A stretch of DNA of 5,906 nucleotides from JBGTKH01 sp041744735 (GTDB lineage: Bacteria > Planctomycetota > Planctomycetia > Pirellulales > Pirellulaceae). Of this stretch, positions 1 to 5,905 are shown piece after piece. The stretch spans positions 1-5,906 of the forward strand of contig JBGTKH010000255.1 of assembly GCA_041744735.1 (NCBI GenBank), in the 5' to 3' direction. The translations under genes and the position numbers were made by a program. The notes below the pieces were generated by a model, which did not search any database, was not told where the DNA came from, and was given only the letters and a program-made list of their open reading frames with translations. Position 1 is the first letter of the stretch. The number at the start of each line of letters is the position of its first letter.

Positions 1-2520
1 GCTGCCACCCGCGGCATCGCGACCGAACAGATCCACACTGCCATCGGCCACGTTCCAATTTGCAAAGCCAGTGAAATTCGGACCACCGACGCCGAAGACA
101 GTAGTATCGCCGGTTATTGCCTCCGCAGGAACGAAAAAGAATGCCGTTTGCGCGGCGGCGTCGATACGTGAAGGCGCAATGATCCGACTGCCGTTGCTGC
201 CGTTTCTGTCAATCGTGGGAAAAATCACTTGCGTTGATTCAGGTCCCCACGGTACGCGAAGGCCAACCTCTTGTCCCACGTTTGCCGACGGCGCGCGGGG
301 GATCGCGGGAAAGCCGCTGATCGCTCGCACATCGCTTGCCGGCCGGACACTGAATTCGTGTGGTGCCGCGAGATCGTTGCCCGCCCGATCGGCGATGATC
401 GACGTGTCGATTCGCACCTGATAAGAGCCGGTTTCGAGCGTGATCTGCGGGAACACCACCAATCGCCGGCCCAAAGCACGTGTCTCGACGGCGCGCAGCG
501 CGACGAGCGTATCGTCGCCGCCGCCGGGCAATCCATCCGCACCGAGATGCATTAACGCGACCCCGCCGGAGTTTACTAGCGACGTGTTCAGCGGCTCACT
601 GAAGCGGATGTTGATCGAAGGCGTGTAATATACTTTTTGGCCATCGGCCGGCGTGGTGCCCAGCACGGCCGGGGCGAATGTGTCCGGTGCCAGGTCGTAC
701 GTGAGCATATCCGACAGCGTGCTGTTGCCGCCGGTGTCGGTTGCGCGGGCTTGAATCGAAACGGTCGACACACCGGACGCGAGTGGCGGCGCGGCGGCGA
801 CGAAGTCGAAGGGGAGCGAGACGTCGTTCGCAACCACCTGACCATTGACCAGCAACTGGATGTTTCGCACTTGCACGTCGTCCGAGATGTTGACCGCGAT
901 GGGAATCAAGGTGCCTTCGATAACTTGAATACCGCCGGTCACAGAGTCCGCATCTTCAACCGGACTGGAGATGGACACCACTGGTGGCTGACCTTGGTTG
1001 TCGAAGGCCACGTAATTGATCACTTGAAGCCCGGCGCTTCCATCGGCCACGAAGGCGATGCCGCCAGCGATCGCCACCGACTGCGCGTCCCCAGGCGTAT
1101 CGATCCTGGTGAGAAACTCATAGGTGTCCGCCGGGTCGGCAGCGCTGTGGATTTCCAGCCCTCGCGTTCCCGCCGCGACGATTGCCAAACCCGATCCATT
1201 GACGATCGTCTTTCGGTTCGCGGCTTGGACAAGCGGCGTGTCCGGACCCGAAACGACGCTGGGTGCATCGGGATCGCTCACGTCGATCGTGGAGTATCCG
1301 TTTGTGCCGTTGGAAACATAAGCGATCCCGCCCGCGACGAACAACCTGCTGGCCGCGCTGGGCACGTCCACGATACCTCGCAGCGTTGCCTCGAACCCAC
1401 TGATGTCGATTGCCTGGAGCTTGTTGTTCGTCGTCACCGCGAACAGCGTCTCGCCTTCGCGCGCAAGATCGTTGATTCCGGCGCCCAAGCTGAGTGATTG
1501 CAGCAGTTCGCCGCTGGCAAGATCGATCACGCTCACCCGATCGCTCTGCGGCGTATCTGTGTAGATCAGTCCATCAAACAGTTCGATGCGGCTCGCTCCC
1601 CCTGGAACTGGAATAGACTGGCGAAGCGTTGGCAACATCGGGTCGGCAACGTCCACCAAGTGCAGCCCCGCGGTTCCGCCCGCAAGAACCGCCATTTGCC
1701 GTGTGCTATCCACTGCAACGTCCGTATTGTCCCCCGGCAGACCAAGCTGGCCCAACACGATTGGATTGTTAAATTGCGAGGTGTTAACGATTGCTAAACC
1801 ATAAGAGCCGGTGGCGACAAAGGCGGTTTGACGTTGGGCATTTAACGTCGAACCTTCGACAACCACCTCTCGGGTTTCTCCTTGAAGCGGCAAGCTTGAG
1901 ATGATGCCTGTCGGGAAGCCACGGTTGTCCAGCGGGTCCAGGCCTTGTTGGATTTCCGCGAGATCGTTGACTCCATCGCCATCTGTATCACGTTCATCGA
2001 CACGAGTCCCCACCACACTCTCTGCTAAGTCAGCAAGCCCATCCAAGTCTGTGTCAGGACTTTCGCTGTCAAAGAACACGGTCTGAAATCCTATAAGGAC
2101 CGTTCGTTGGCCATTCGCAGCTGACGTTCCCGAATTTGTACTTAATGCATTCCTCGTAGGATCGAAAAAGGTGATCTCATACGGGGAATCCGGAGCTATG
2201 GATTGGGGAATATTGAATTGCCCTTCGGAACTAGTCCGACCGCGGATCACGAGCGAGCCAACCGTAAATCGGTAAAAACTATTTCGAAATCCGCGCAACC
2301 CAAGTACGAGTGAGGTGATTGCGTCCTGCTCTTCAGCAACGACGGGAACCAGTGAGTTGAACTCAGATGTCGCGTCGTTCGCCAGAGGCTGATAAGCATT
2401 AGAGAATACGTCTGCCTCAACAACAACAATTGACATCTGGGCGAGGATTTCTTCATCCGTTGAGGCGTTGAGTCCACTAATTCGACGGCGCTTTTTAACA
2501 GAGGACCAATATTCGCCAAG
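1..2520 (-). CDS. C-terminal segment: long open frame with TSP3-like stretch, seven-blade propeller and Ig-like domains, open at window edge
   Basis: This frame has no stop from 2520, just after a TGA at 2523-2521, down to base 1, giving 840 codons. The first in-frame ATG is at 2436. In order it contains: a helical region (STDEEILAQ, about 2462-2436 onward); a regulatory-like strand region around SLVIRGRTSSEGQFNIP; a TSP3-like Asp-rich stretch (2070-1918); an LVIVD-like propeller (1848-1000); an Ig-like domain (about 990-700); a Big_5-like domain (684-336); and a final region with a DGSVDLFGRDAAGG stretch that runs out of the window. The upstream boundary is where the central segment loses its frame, so this is the continuation of the same protein and not a separate gene. 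No convincing ribosome binding site was seen at 2436. Confidence 0.76.
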
Positions 2521-4821
2521 TCAGCCGCTGCGTCCCACAGAGCCTTGCCCAGCGCCCATGCATCATCAAAGTTAAAGCCTTCGCACTCCTCTGGTGGCGG
2601 TTCTTCCGGCGACGTTCCTGGTTCGGGAGGTACAAATCCCCACCCCGGTGCACGAATCCCAACTCCAGCGTCAGAGTCAATCGTGAGTCCATCCGCGCTA
2701 ACGGTGCCGGTTCCGATGATGACCCACTTGCCAGCGTCGTGGTCGAAGGAATAGAAGAATCGCTTCTCCCCTGGTTGCAGACCATAGAGGTTCGGATAAC
2801 TCAACGGCGCGGGCGTGTCGAAGTTTGTAGCGCCGCCGCCTTGGACGGTAAAGACCAGTGTGGGGCTTACACCTGGCGGTAATGGCGCTGGAATGCGGTC
2901 GGGTGCGACGGGTCCGATCATCACCTGCGTGCCGGGCGTGCCATCGTCGAAGTACAGCGAGTCAGCCGGCACGGTGAGCTGCAGCCGGTCCCAGACCGCG
3001 GGATCAATCTGAGGATATAGATTTGCCAAATCCGCTTTGGCCTGGTCGCCAAAACCGATCACGGATTCCTGGCCCGGCGTGAGTGTCGTGAAATCCTCGT
3101 CGCGCATCAGCGGCAAGTAAATGTCGAACGGCACGCCGCTCATGTTCAACTGTGTGGCCTGCCCCGGAATCGTGTGGAACGGTTTTCCGACGTTCGGATA
3201 GTAGAAACCGTCGGGCGCTGTGGCAAAGCTGCCGTTAATGTGCACAAAGAACTCCGGCGCGGGCATGTCTTCCAACAGGAAAAAGCCGGTCTCGTCCGTC
3301 ACGGCGAAGACGCCCGGCAAGGCATCCACCTCGATATGTGCGCCCACGACCGGAATGTCGCTGCCATCCGGGTTCTTGCGATTCGATTCGTAGACATAGC
3401 CAAAGATGTTTGTGCCTGCGATGCGCGTGACGGGCAGCGTGGTAAAATCGGCGGTCCTCCGCCCGCCAGGAATGTTGTCGCCGTTGGCATCCAGCAGCTT
3501 GCCGCTGCGGTCCATGATGCTGTCACCTTCGATCACCACGCGCACTTCCGTGGAAGCCGGCAGCGGGCTGTCATAGAAAAACGTCGCGAACCGCTCGGTG
3601 TTGGACACAACAATTCGTCCCGGCAAACGCTGCCCGTTGGCGATTAAGTAGAACGAGTCGGCATTCACCGTCGACGGGTCAACGCGGTCGTCGAAGCGAA
3701 CAATGGTTTCGCGCGTCAGGCTAACCATCCCTTCGCCATTGGCTGGCGAAAGTTCCGCGATCTTGGTGACCGCCGGCAGCCGCGTAACGCTGAGGCTGAA
3801 GCTGCTTTGGTTGCCCGCCGCGTCGCTGGCCCGAACGGTCAACGGGTTGGCGCCGATCACCAGCGGGACAGCCGCAAACTGAAACCGACCGTTGCTGTCC
3901 GAAGTCGCTGTCAAGCCCAAGCCGACCAATTCAATCAACGTGTTGGGATCACTTTGTCCGGTCAGCGCCACTTGATCGAGTAACGTTGTCGGATTGCCTT
4001 GTGCATCGAGACTCGCAGGTGGAGAAACATTGAACGACGGTGCTGCCGGCGCTAACGTGTCCAGGGTGAAAGACACGTTGAACTGGGAGATGTTCCCGCG
4101 TGCGTCTTTCGCCTGAAAGTGAACGACATGGCCACTGTCCGCCGTCCCGTCGCGCGGCAAGCCGGGATCGAAGGTGAAATTTCCGAAGCGGTCGAACGGC
4201 GTATTGATGAACGCAGCGCTGTCGCCAACTCGGGCTTGAAACGACGCAACACCGGTAAAAAGCGGCCCCACCGTGTCGCGAACCGTGCCCCTGATGGTCG
4301 GATCGAAAGTGAGGCCGTCGCTGTTGGCGCTGCCAGCCGGAGCCGTGTCATTCGCCAGTCCGGCGACGATCGCAGGCGGATCTCTGTCATTGCGCAACGC
4401 CGCAATCGTTGTAAAGATATCCACGGGATTAAAGAACCCATCGCCGTCGACATCTAAAAACGGCGGCGGCGCATCAGGAGCGATAGGCGGCGACGGCAGC
4501 TTGCGGTAACCCTGCGTGCGGGCAACCGCGATCAAATGTGAAGACGTCGACGTTCGTCACGACTCCGGTGTCATTGGCAGTATCGATGACGTTGAATGGA
4601 TTGATTGGGTTCTGCCAATCGGATACCAGCACCTCGCGCGGTTCGAGCGGCTCAAACAATAGCCGCCGGTGCAAATGGACGTTTCGTTTTCGACTCAGTC
4701 GCTTGTGCCGTTTGGTCGTAAGCCGTGATTGACCGCTGGACGAAACGCTACGTTGCAGATGTGCGACATTGCAGCACCCGAGTTCACACACGTCCAATCG
4801 AGATCTCCGCGACGTTGCCAT
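1..4821 (-). CDS. Giant secreted multidomain planctomycete-type protein, partial at 3' end, reconstructed across two compensating frameshifts
   Basis: This is one gene read from three open segments. The first and last segments share a frame (codon first bases at positions divisible by 3). The middle segment is in another frame, from 4535 to about 2475. After correction about 1,607 residues lie in the window and the stop is beyond base 1. The start chosen is ATG at 4821, with a G-rich run about 8 bases upstream; TTG at 4887 in the same frame is the alternative. Visible modules suggest an exported, cell-surface or matrix protein: LEPR motif, dockerin-like pair, Ig-like domains, a TSP3-like stretch and a seven-blade propeller. 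No enzyme active site is recognised. The product may bind calcium and act in adhesion or scaffolding, which is inference from module types. The gene could be a fresh pseudogene, but the absence of other stops over 4.8 kb favours a functional gene with indel errors. Confidence 0.78.
336..684 (-). other. Second Big_5 / SbsA-type Ig-like domain
   Basis: The segment opens with DTFAPAVLGTTPADGQKVYYTPSIN-type strands (quoted in part: TTPADGQKVYY). It continues with IRFSEPLNTS and closes with GSYQVRIDTSIIADRAGNDLA. This order, a TPADG entry, an xFSEPL motif and a D-x-AGN-x-L close, is the hallmark of Big_5 or SbsA-like Ig folds in S-layer and adhesion proteins. A sister copy in the central segment has SPANGEG, RFDDRVDPSTV and DRSGKLLDANGD. 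The two copies show that the protein was built by module duplication. Confidence 0.62.
1000..1848 (-). repeat. Seven-blade LVIVD-like beta-propeller repeats
   Basis: Seven degenerate repeats of about 40 residues each cover some 283 residues, about 992-1274 of the corrected protein. Most blades carry an aliphatic-Ala-Tyr/Phe-Val stretch, then Gly-Leu and an aliphatic-Asp motif, then a Pro turn. Examples are TAFVATGSYGLAIVN, MAVLAGGTAGLHLVDVADP, IAYVSNGTNGYSTIDVSDPDAP and IAFVADGSAGLQVIN. This matches the LVIVD repeat family found in bacterial surface proteins and predicted to form propellers. Blades three and four are the most divergent (VSVIDLASGE, LQAIDISGFE). Seven units agree with a closed seven-blade fold. 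A protein or glycan binding role is inferred from the fold only. Confidence 0.72.
1918..2070 (-). other. Thrombospondin type 3-like, Asp-rich calcium-binding stretch
   Basis: Two consecutive units, DSESPDTDLDGLADLAE and DERDTDGDGVNDLAE, show the spaced-Asp pattern of TSP3-type repeats. They end with a GLDPLDNRG turn. In known proteins such repeats coordinate calcium and act as a stiff linker. Here they sit directly before the beta-propeller, so a calcium-rigidified spacer is the likely role (inference). They correspond to about residues 918-968 of the corrected protein. Confidence 0.7.
2247..4535 (-). CDS. Central segment: second dockerin-like repeat, Ig-like, Big_5-like and regulatory-like domains
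   Basis: This open segment is 762 codons long and begins at a TTG that is probably not a true start, because it completes the helix of a dockerin repeat begun upstream. In segment numbering: dockerin loop DVDGDGFFNPVD at 28-39; Ig-like strands at about 83-159; a second Ig-like domain at about 164-252, ending in the typical VRASDAAGNQSSF; a Big_5 or SbsA-like domain at about 256-366, with LSPANGEG and DRSGKLLDANGDN; a carboxypeptidase-regulatory-like domain at about 375-436, with GYVYES and TDETGFFLLEDM. A beta-rich module follows that ends in GVGIRAPGWGF, then a Pro/Glu linker with EEPPPEECEG, then a helix ending at about residue 687. The last 75 residues, after about 2475, are Ser/Leu/Arg-rich and look like out-of-frame translation. 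The genuine product continues in the adjacent frame. Confidence 0.74.
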   Translation of the reverse strand: MIAVARTQGYRKLPSPPIAPDAPPPFLDVDGDGFFNPVDIFTTIAALRNDRDPPAIVAGLANDTAPAGSANSDGLTFDPTIRGTVRDTVGPLFTGVASFQARVGDSAAFINTPFDRFGNFTFDPGLPRDGTADSGHVVHFQAKDARGNISQFNVSFTLDTLAPAAPSFNVSPPASLDAQGNPTTLLDQVALTGQSDPNTLIELVGLGLTATSDSNGRFQFAAVPLVIGANPLTVRASDAAGNQSSFSLSVTRLPAVTKIAELSPANGEGMVSLTRETIVRFDDRVDPSTVNADSFYLIANGQRLPGRIVVSNTERFATFFYDSPLPASTEVRVVIEGDSIMDRSGKLLDANGDNIPGGRRTADFTTLPVTRIAGTNIFGYVYESNRKNPDGSDIPVVGAHIEVDALPGVFAVTDETGFFLLEDMPAPEFFVHINGSFATAPDGFYYPNVGKPFHTIPGQATQLNMSGVPFDIYLPLMRDEDFTTLTPGQESVIGFGDQAKADLANLYPQIDPAVWDRLQLTVPADSLYFDDGTPGTQVMIGPVAPDRIPAPLPPGVSPTLVFTVQGGGATNFDTPAPLSYPNLYGLQPGEKRFFYSFDHDAGKWVIIGTGTVSADGLTIDSDAGVGIRAPGWGFVPPEPGTSPEEPPPEECEGFNFDDAWALGKALWDAAADLANIGPLLKSAVELVDSTPQRMKKSSPRCQLLLLRQTYSLMLISLWRTTRHLSSTHWFPSLLKSRTQSPHSYLGCADFEIVFTDLRLARS
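4392..4656 (-). other. LEPR motif plus paired dockerin type I-like repeats
   Basis: Two related repeats about 42 residues apart each combine an EF-hand-like calcium loop with a short helix. The second is canonical: DVDGDGFFNPVD has Asp at loop positions 1, 3, 5 and 12, followed by IFTTIAALR. The first, in DTANDTGVVTNVDVFT followed by LIAVAR across the frame switch, keeps the closing Asp and helix, but its loop appears to carry one extra residue. A Pro-rich spacer (LPSPPIAPDAPPP) joins them, as is usual for planctomycete surface proteins. Dockerins of known families bind calcium and cohesin partners. In planctomycetes the partner is generally unknown, so only calcium binding is proposed. The tight coupling to the LEPR motif supports one continuous polypeptide. 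Confidence 0.68.
4537..4821 (-). CDS. N-terminal segment: basic leader, LEPR motif, first dockerin-like repeat
   Basis: This segment encodes residues 1-95 of the giant protein. Residues 1-53 are strongly basic, rich in Arg, Lys and Ser, and contain no clear hydrophobic signal peptide. They lead into RRLLFEPLEPREVLVS at residues 52-67, a match to the LEPRxLL-type N-terminal motif common in large exported planctomycete proteins. WQNPINPF at residues 69-76 follows, which is the usual lead-in to a dockerin-like repeat, and then a calcium-loop-like stretch ending at Asp92. The uncorrected frame stays open to 4474, but the residues after Thr95 no longer resemble a dockerin helix. The repeat instead resumes with LIAVAR in the neighbouring frame at 4535. 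ATG 4821 is preferred over TTG 4887 because the upstream extension is only Arg-rich low-complexity sequence. Confidence 0.72.
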
Positions 4822-4960
4822 GACCACACCCCCATGAGCAAGAGAGATTAGTCGTTCGCGCCGGCCGCGCGGGCGACGAGATCGCAATGGGTCTGTTACC
4901 TCGACGCACGTAGCGCAATTACCTAAGAGTGGTTAGATTCTATTGGAGGCGTATTTTGCA
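4822..4960. other. Intergenic stretch upstream of the giant gene, no gene seen
   Basis: This stretch separates the divergent plus-strand remnant from the giant gene and should hold the promoter of the latter. I see no well-spaced -35/-10 pair, no strong inverted repeat and no RNA gene. The part nearest the giant gene is very GC-rich, and the far part is more A+T-rich. Confidence 0.4.
4829..4833 (-). promoter_or_regulatory. Weak G-rich ribosome-binding candidate for the giant gene
   Basis: A run of five G residues lies 7 bases before ATG 4821. It is only a partial match to the anti-Shine-Dalgarno complement. It favours ATG 4821 over the TTG at 4887, but the support is weak. An out-of-frame ATG at 4835 overlaps it. 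Confidence 0.3.
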
Positions 4961-5149
4961 ATGCAAGTGCTGCCTACTTTTATGTTGGAGGGTTCGATTG
5001 TGAAAATCTGGGGGGTGTCGAGCCTGATCGCCGCCCTCCCCGGCACCTACACCGCCCCCGCCAGCCGCGCCTACCTCTACTACACCGACGTACACAAACA
5101 CTGGATTCCCGGCCCCCGCGTGGAGATTACGCCGCGCGCCGAGAATTAG
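4961..5149 (+). pseudogene. Short plus-strand ORF, probable 3' remnant of a larger secreted-protein gene
   Basis: This ORF has 62 codons from ATG 4961 to TAG 5149. GGAGG at 4945-4949 lies 11 bases upstream, a rather long spacing; TTG 4943 would extend it by six codons and a TAG lies just before that. The first 20 or so codons show no family features. From about 5017 the sequence abruptly becomes very GC-rich at third positions and encodes ALPGTYTAPASRAYLYYTD followed by HKHWIPGPRVEITP. The pattern of PG, an aromatic residue, Pro, then an Ala-x-x-Tyr-Tyr cluster resembles the last strands of bacterial alpha-2-macroglobulin-like proteins. That family normally exceeds 1,000 residues, so only a tail could remain here. 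This assignment is tentative. It could also be a small expressed protein, since an ATG and a possible binding site are present. Confidence 0.42.
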
Positions 5150-5178
5150 ACGAAGCGATGTCGCACGGGTAGTCCCGC

Positions 5179-5439
5179 TTAGTTGCTATAGTGGAAGCGG
5201 GAGGCGATGACAATGACGGTGCCGGCCTTGACCGTGTAAACCAAGCGATGCTCGTCGTTGATGCGCCGCGATCAGTATCCCGATAGGTCGCCCTTGAGCG
5301 GATCGGGCTTGCCAATGCCTTCGAATGGTGTCCGCAGGATTTTCCGGATCAATTCGTTGATCCGTTTGAGCAGCTTGCGGTCACGTTGCTGGAACCACTG
5401 ATAATCAGTCCAGCCCGATGGCGTGAAGGTCAGATTCAT
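5179..5439 (-). pseudogene. yoeB: YoeB-family mRNA-interferase toxin, interrupted by in-frame TGA at codon 56
   Basis: Reading through the TGA gives 86 residues, close to the 84 of E. coli YoeB, and the two align without gaps. Family features are KRINELI at 25-31, PFEGIGKP at 38-45, LSGY at 52-55, then the TGA, then SRRINDEHRLVY at 57-68 and SRFHY at 80-84. Intact YoeB is a ribosome-dependent endoribonuclease of the RelE superfamily that cuts mRNA in the A site. Its Arg65, His83 and Tyr84 have counterparts here at the same numbers, but all lie after the stop. The fourth catalytic residue, Glu46, is Asp46. The TGA (5274-5272) replaces the family's invariant TGG and truncates the product to 55 residues, presumably non-toxic. 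ATG 5439 overlaps the antitoxin stop by four bases (ATGA), giving translational coupling. Confidence 0.88.
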
Positions 5440-5690
5440 TCGGCGGCCAACTCCCGCGGTTCCGCCTGGCCCGATTCAGCTTCGGCCATAGATCGTCGCA
5501 AGTGGGAAGCGTTCGCTGGATTGGCAAGCAGGTACAGCGTCTCCTTCCACGAGTTGAACTCGTCCAGCGGCATCACGACCACCTGCTCCCCCTTGTCGGT
5601 CACCACAATTCGCGGCTCCGCGTCCGCGAGAACCTGTTGGACCAGCCTTGCCAGATTGCGCTTCGCATCTTTCAACGTTACAGCTTGCAT
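5436..5690 (-). CDS. yefM: YefM/Phd-family antitoxin
   Basis: This 84-residue protein has the two-part layout of Phd/YefM antitoxins. The N-terminal DNA-binding and dimerisation half covers about residues 1-55: MQAVTLKDAKRNLARLV, then PRIVVTDKGEQVVVMPLDEF with its strand-turn-strand and DEFNSWKET. The C-terminal half, with YLLANPANASHLRRSM at 53-68 and an acidic tail, corresponds to the YefM region that wraps and blocks YoeB. The protein normally neutralises the toxin and represses its own operon with it. Start ATG 5690 has AGGGAG six bases upstream. Its TGA stop overlaps the toxin ATG. The sequence is intact, in contrast to the toxin. No TGTACA-type operator of the E. coli kind was found nearby, perhaps because transcription begins upstream of the window. 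Confidence 0.9.
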   Translation of the reverse strand: MQAVTLKDAKRNLARLVQQVLADAEPRIVVTDKGEQVVVMPLDEFNSWKETLYLLANPANASHLRRSMAEAESGQAEPRELAAE

Positions 5691-5905
5691 TACGAACTCC
5701 CTGATTCAAGTGTTGTCGCAGGCGGCCTCGTTGGCGTCGAATGAGATTTTCGTGGGCCATAGCGGTGAGCGTCCACGGCTTCGTCAATGGCCTTCTGATC
5801 AACCCCGCGTCGCCGGGCCTCGCGGCGAGCGTCTTCCGCTTCCCTTCGCCACTCGGACTCCGCCCGCTCCGCGATCTGCCGCTGCAGCGTTTCACGATCG
5901 CTCTC
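5690..5905 (-). CDS. Unrecognised highly charged protein, C-terminal 71 residues, partial at 5' end
   Basis: A frame is open from the window edge to TAA at 5692-5690, and the A of that stop is also the first base of the antitoxin ATG (TAATG overlap). Visible residues 1-50 are very rich in Arg, Glu and Ala and are predicted helical or coiled-coil: LQRQIAERAESEWRREAE, then ARREARRRGVDQKAIDEAVD. The tail HRYGPRKSHSTPTRPPATT is Pro/Thr/Ser-rich and probably disordered. No family is recognised. The start and most of the protein lie beyond the window. Immediate coupling to the antitoxin suggests a shared operon; the upstream gene may be an accessory member of the locus or only a transcriptional neighbour. 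The other frames here give Arg/Gly/Ser-rich translations typical of shadows. Confidence 0.55.
   Translation of the reverse strand, partial: ESDRETLQRQIAERAESEWRREAEDARREARRRGVDQKAIDEAVDAHRYGPRKSHSTPTRPPATTLESGSS
5697..5702 (-). promoter_or_regulatory. Shine-Dalgarno site of the antitoxin gene
   Basis: AGGGAG is centred about nine bases before ATG 5690, with a six-base spacer. It lies inside the last codons of the upstream charged protein, so the antitoxin is probably translated from a shared transcript. Confidence 0.65.

Noticed and set aside
637..1497. Plus-strand 286-codon ORF
   Set aside because: It lies antisense to the well-supported propeller and Ig-like coding frame. Its translation is His/Arg/Asp/Gly-rich with no domain pattern, as expected for a shadow in GC-rich DNA.
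2485..2500. Programmed -1 frameshift at the TTAAAAAGC site
   Set aside because: Slippage is conceivable on the A run, but the heptamer is not canonical, no clear downstream stem-loop or pseudoknot was seen, and the opposite shift at 4535 would need a second programmed site. Indel error or mutation is simpler.
3174..3647. Plus-strand 157-codon ORF
   Set aside because: Antisense to the Big_5-like and regulatory-like domains of the giant gene; no family features and no clear binding site.
4918..4965. Candidate promoter elements on either strand (TTGCAA, TAGAAT)
   Set aside because: The spacings (13 or an awkward 17 bases) and weak -10 matches are no better than chance in this A+T-richer patch.
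5165..5180. Small inverted repeat CGGGTAGTCCCG after the toxin gene as a terminator
   Set aside because: The stem is only four base pairs and has no following T tract on either strand.
5272..5274. TGA read as Trp by a variant genetic code, or as selenocysteine
   Set aside because: TGA is the natural stop of the neighbouring antitoxin, and all Trp codons I read in the giant gene are TGG. The family residue here is Trp, not Cys, and no supporting hairpin is evident.
5127..5315. Minus-strand 62-codon ORF over the toxin region
   Set aside because: Out-of-frame reading of yoeB. The YoeB frame shows a gap-free family match on both sides of the TGA.
5476..5895. Minus-strand 139-codon ORF overlapping the antitoxin
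   Set aside because: Gly/Arg/Ser-rich translation without motifs. The overlapping frames encode a clear YefM-type antitoxin and a coherent charged helix ending in a TAATG junction.
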